DNA from: Perlucidibaca sp.
GTDB lineage: Bacteria; Pseudomonadota; Gammaproteobacteria; Pseudomonadales; Moraxellaceae
Assembly (NCBI GenBank): GCA_023265995.1
Contig: JAHFSA010000008.1
Span: 1 to 64,000, forward strand
DNA: 64,000 nt
Reading direction: 5' to 3'
In this document: positions 63,976-64,000 of the stretch, in pieces
Numbering within the stretch: position 1 is the stretch's first letter
Layout of the letters: each line of letters begins with the position of its first letter
Program-made: the position numbers and the translations under genes
Notes under the pieces: generated by a model
Told to the model about the DNA's origin: nothing
Databases searched by the model: none
What the model saw: only the letters and a program-made list of their open reading frames with translations

Positions 63976-64000
63976 TCAATCTTCATGTTCGGCCTCCCCC
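63976..64000 (-). CDS. Probable end of the CzcB adaptor gene
   Basis: In one frame the last bases of the window encode GEAEHED followed by TGA, 29 nt before czcA. The His/Glu-rich end and the position before czcA fit the C-terminus of a CzcB membrane fusion protein. Too short to prove. Confidence 0.4.

Overview
The window is a piece of a G+C-rich gammaproteobacterial chromosome. The best guess is Pseudomonadales. The grounds are gene order (rpsP-rimM-trmD-rplS with xerD downstream; purL divergent from mltF; ffh divergent from a ypjD/corC-type pair), a RpoS-like sigma factor and a leucine-type liv operon. The genus cannot be fixed from the sequence alone. Most genes are tightly packed, with 4-bp ATGA overlaps inside operons.

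Positions 1-37.9 kb are core chromosome. They hold xerD (cut by the left edge), a small SDR/DUF4334 operon facing an AraC regulator, the ribosomal protein/tRNA methylation operon, an EamA transporter and a DUF1326-DUF2182 pair. A six-gene minus-strand operon (8.2-14.2 kb) follows. It looks like a Gram-negative version of the mycobacterial decaprenylphosphoryl-D-arabinose pathway (DprE1, DprE2, HAD phosphatase, UbiA-type phosphoribosyltransferase) with a membrane glycosyltransferase and a possible flippase. Next come ffh, a CcsA-like protein and a CorC-like protein, a large inverted-repeat element, a Nudix-gammaCA-purT operon, a pair of acyl-CoA dehydrogenases of which one lacks the catalytic glutamate, purL, mltF, livFGMHK, dapE, the sigma factor and tRNA-Arg(CCU).

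Directly after the tRNA (37.9-46.1 kb) the sequence changes character. The first part is A+T-rich and carries two orphan membrane proteins (zinc-ribbon and GYF_2 types), a small XRE regulator and an H-NS-family protein. Then come an intact IS21-family element and a phage-like regulatory module: a Ner-like regulator divergent from an XRE repressor, a membrane protein and an orphan ParS-type toxin-binding domain. This looks like a tRNA-associated genomic island, although no integrase was found in the window.

The right part (46.1-64.0 kb) is a metal-resistance block. A long minus-strand copper operon encodes a TolC-like lipoprotein, a Met/His-rich protein, a multicopper oxidase, cytochrome c, a DUF411 protein, CusC, CusB, CusA and an EGKCGG small protein. 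It is divergent from a CopR/CopS two-component system. A second, CzcA-type RND operon follows (end of CzcB, CzcA, CDF transporter, YnfA, small Cys protein) and runs off the right edge.
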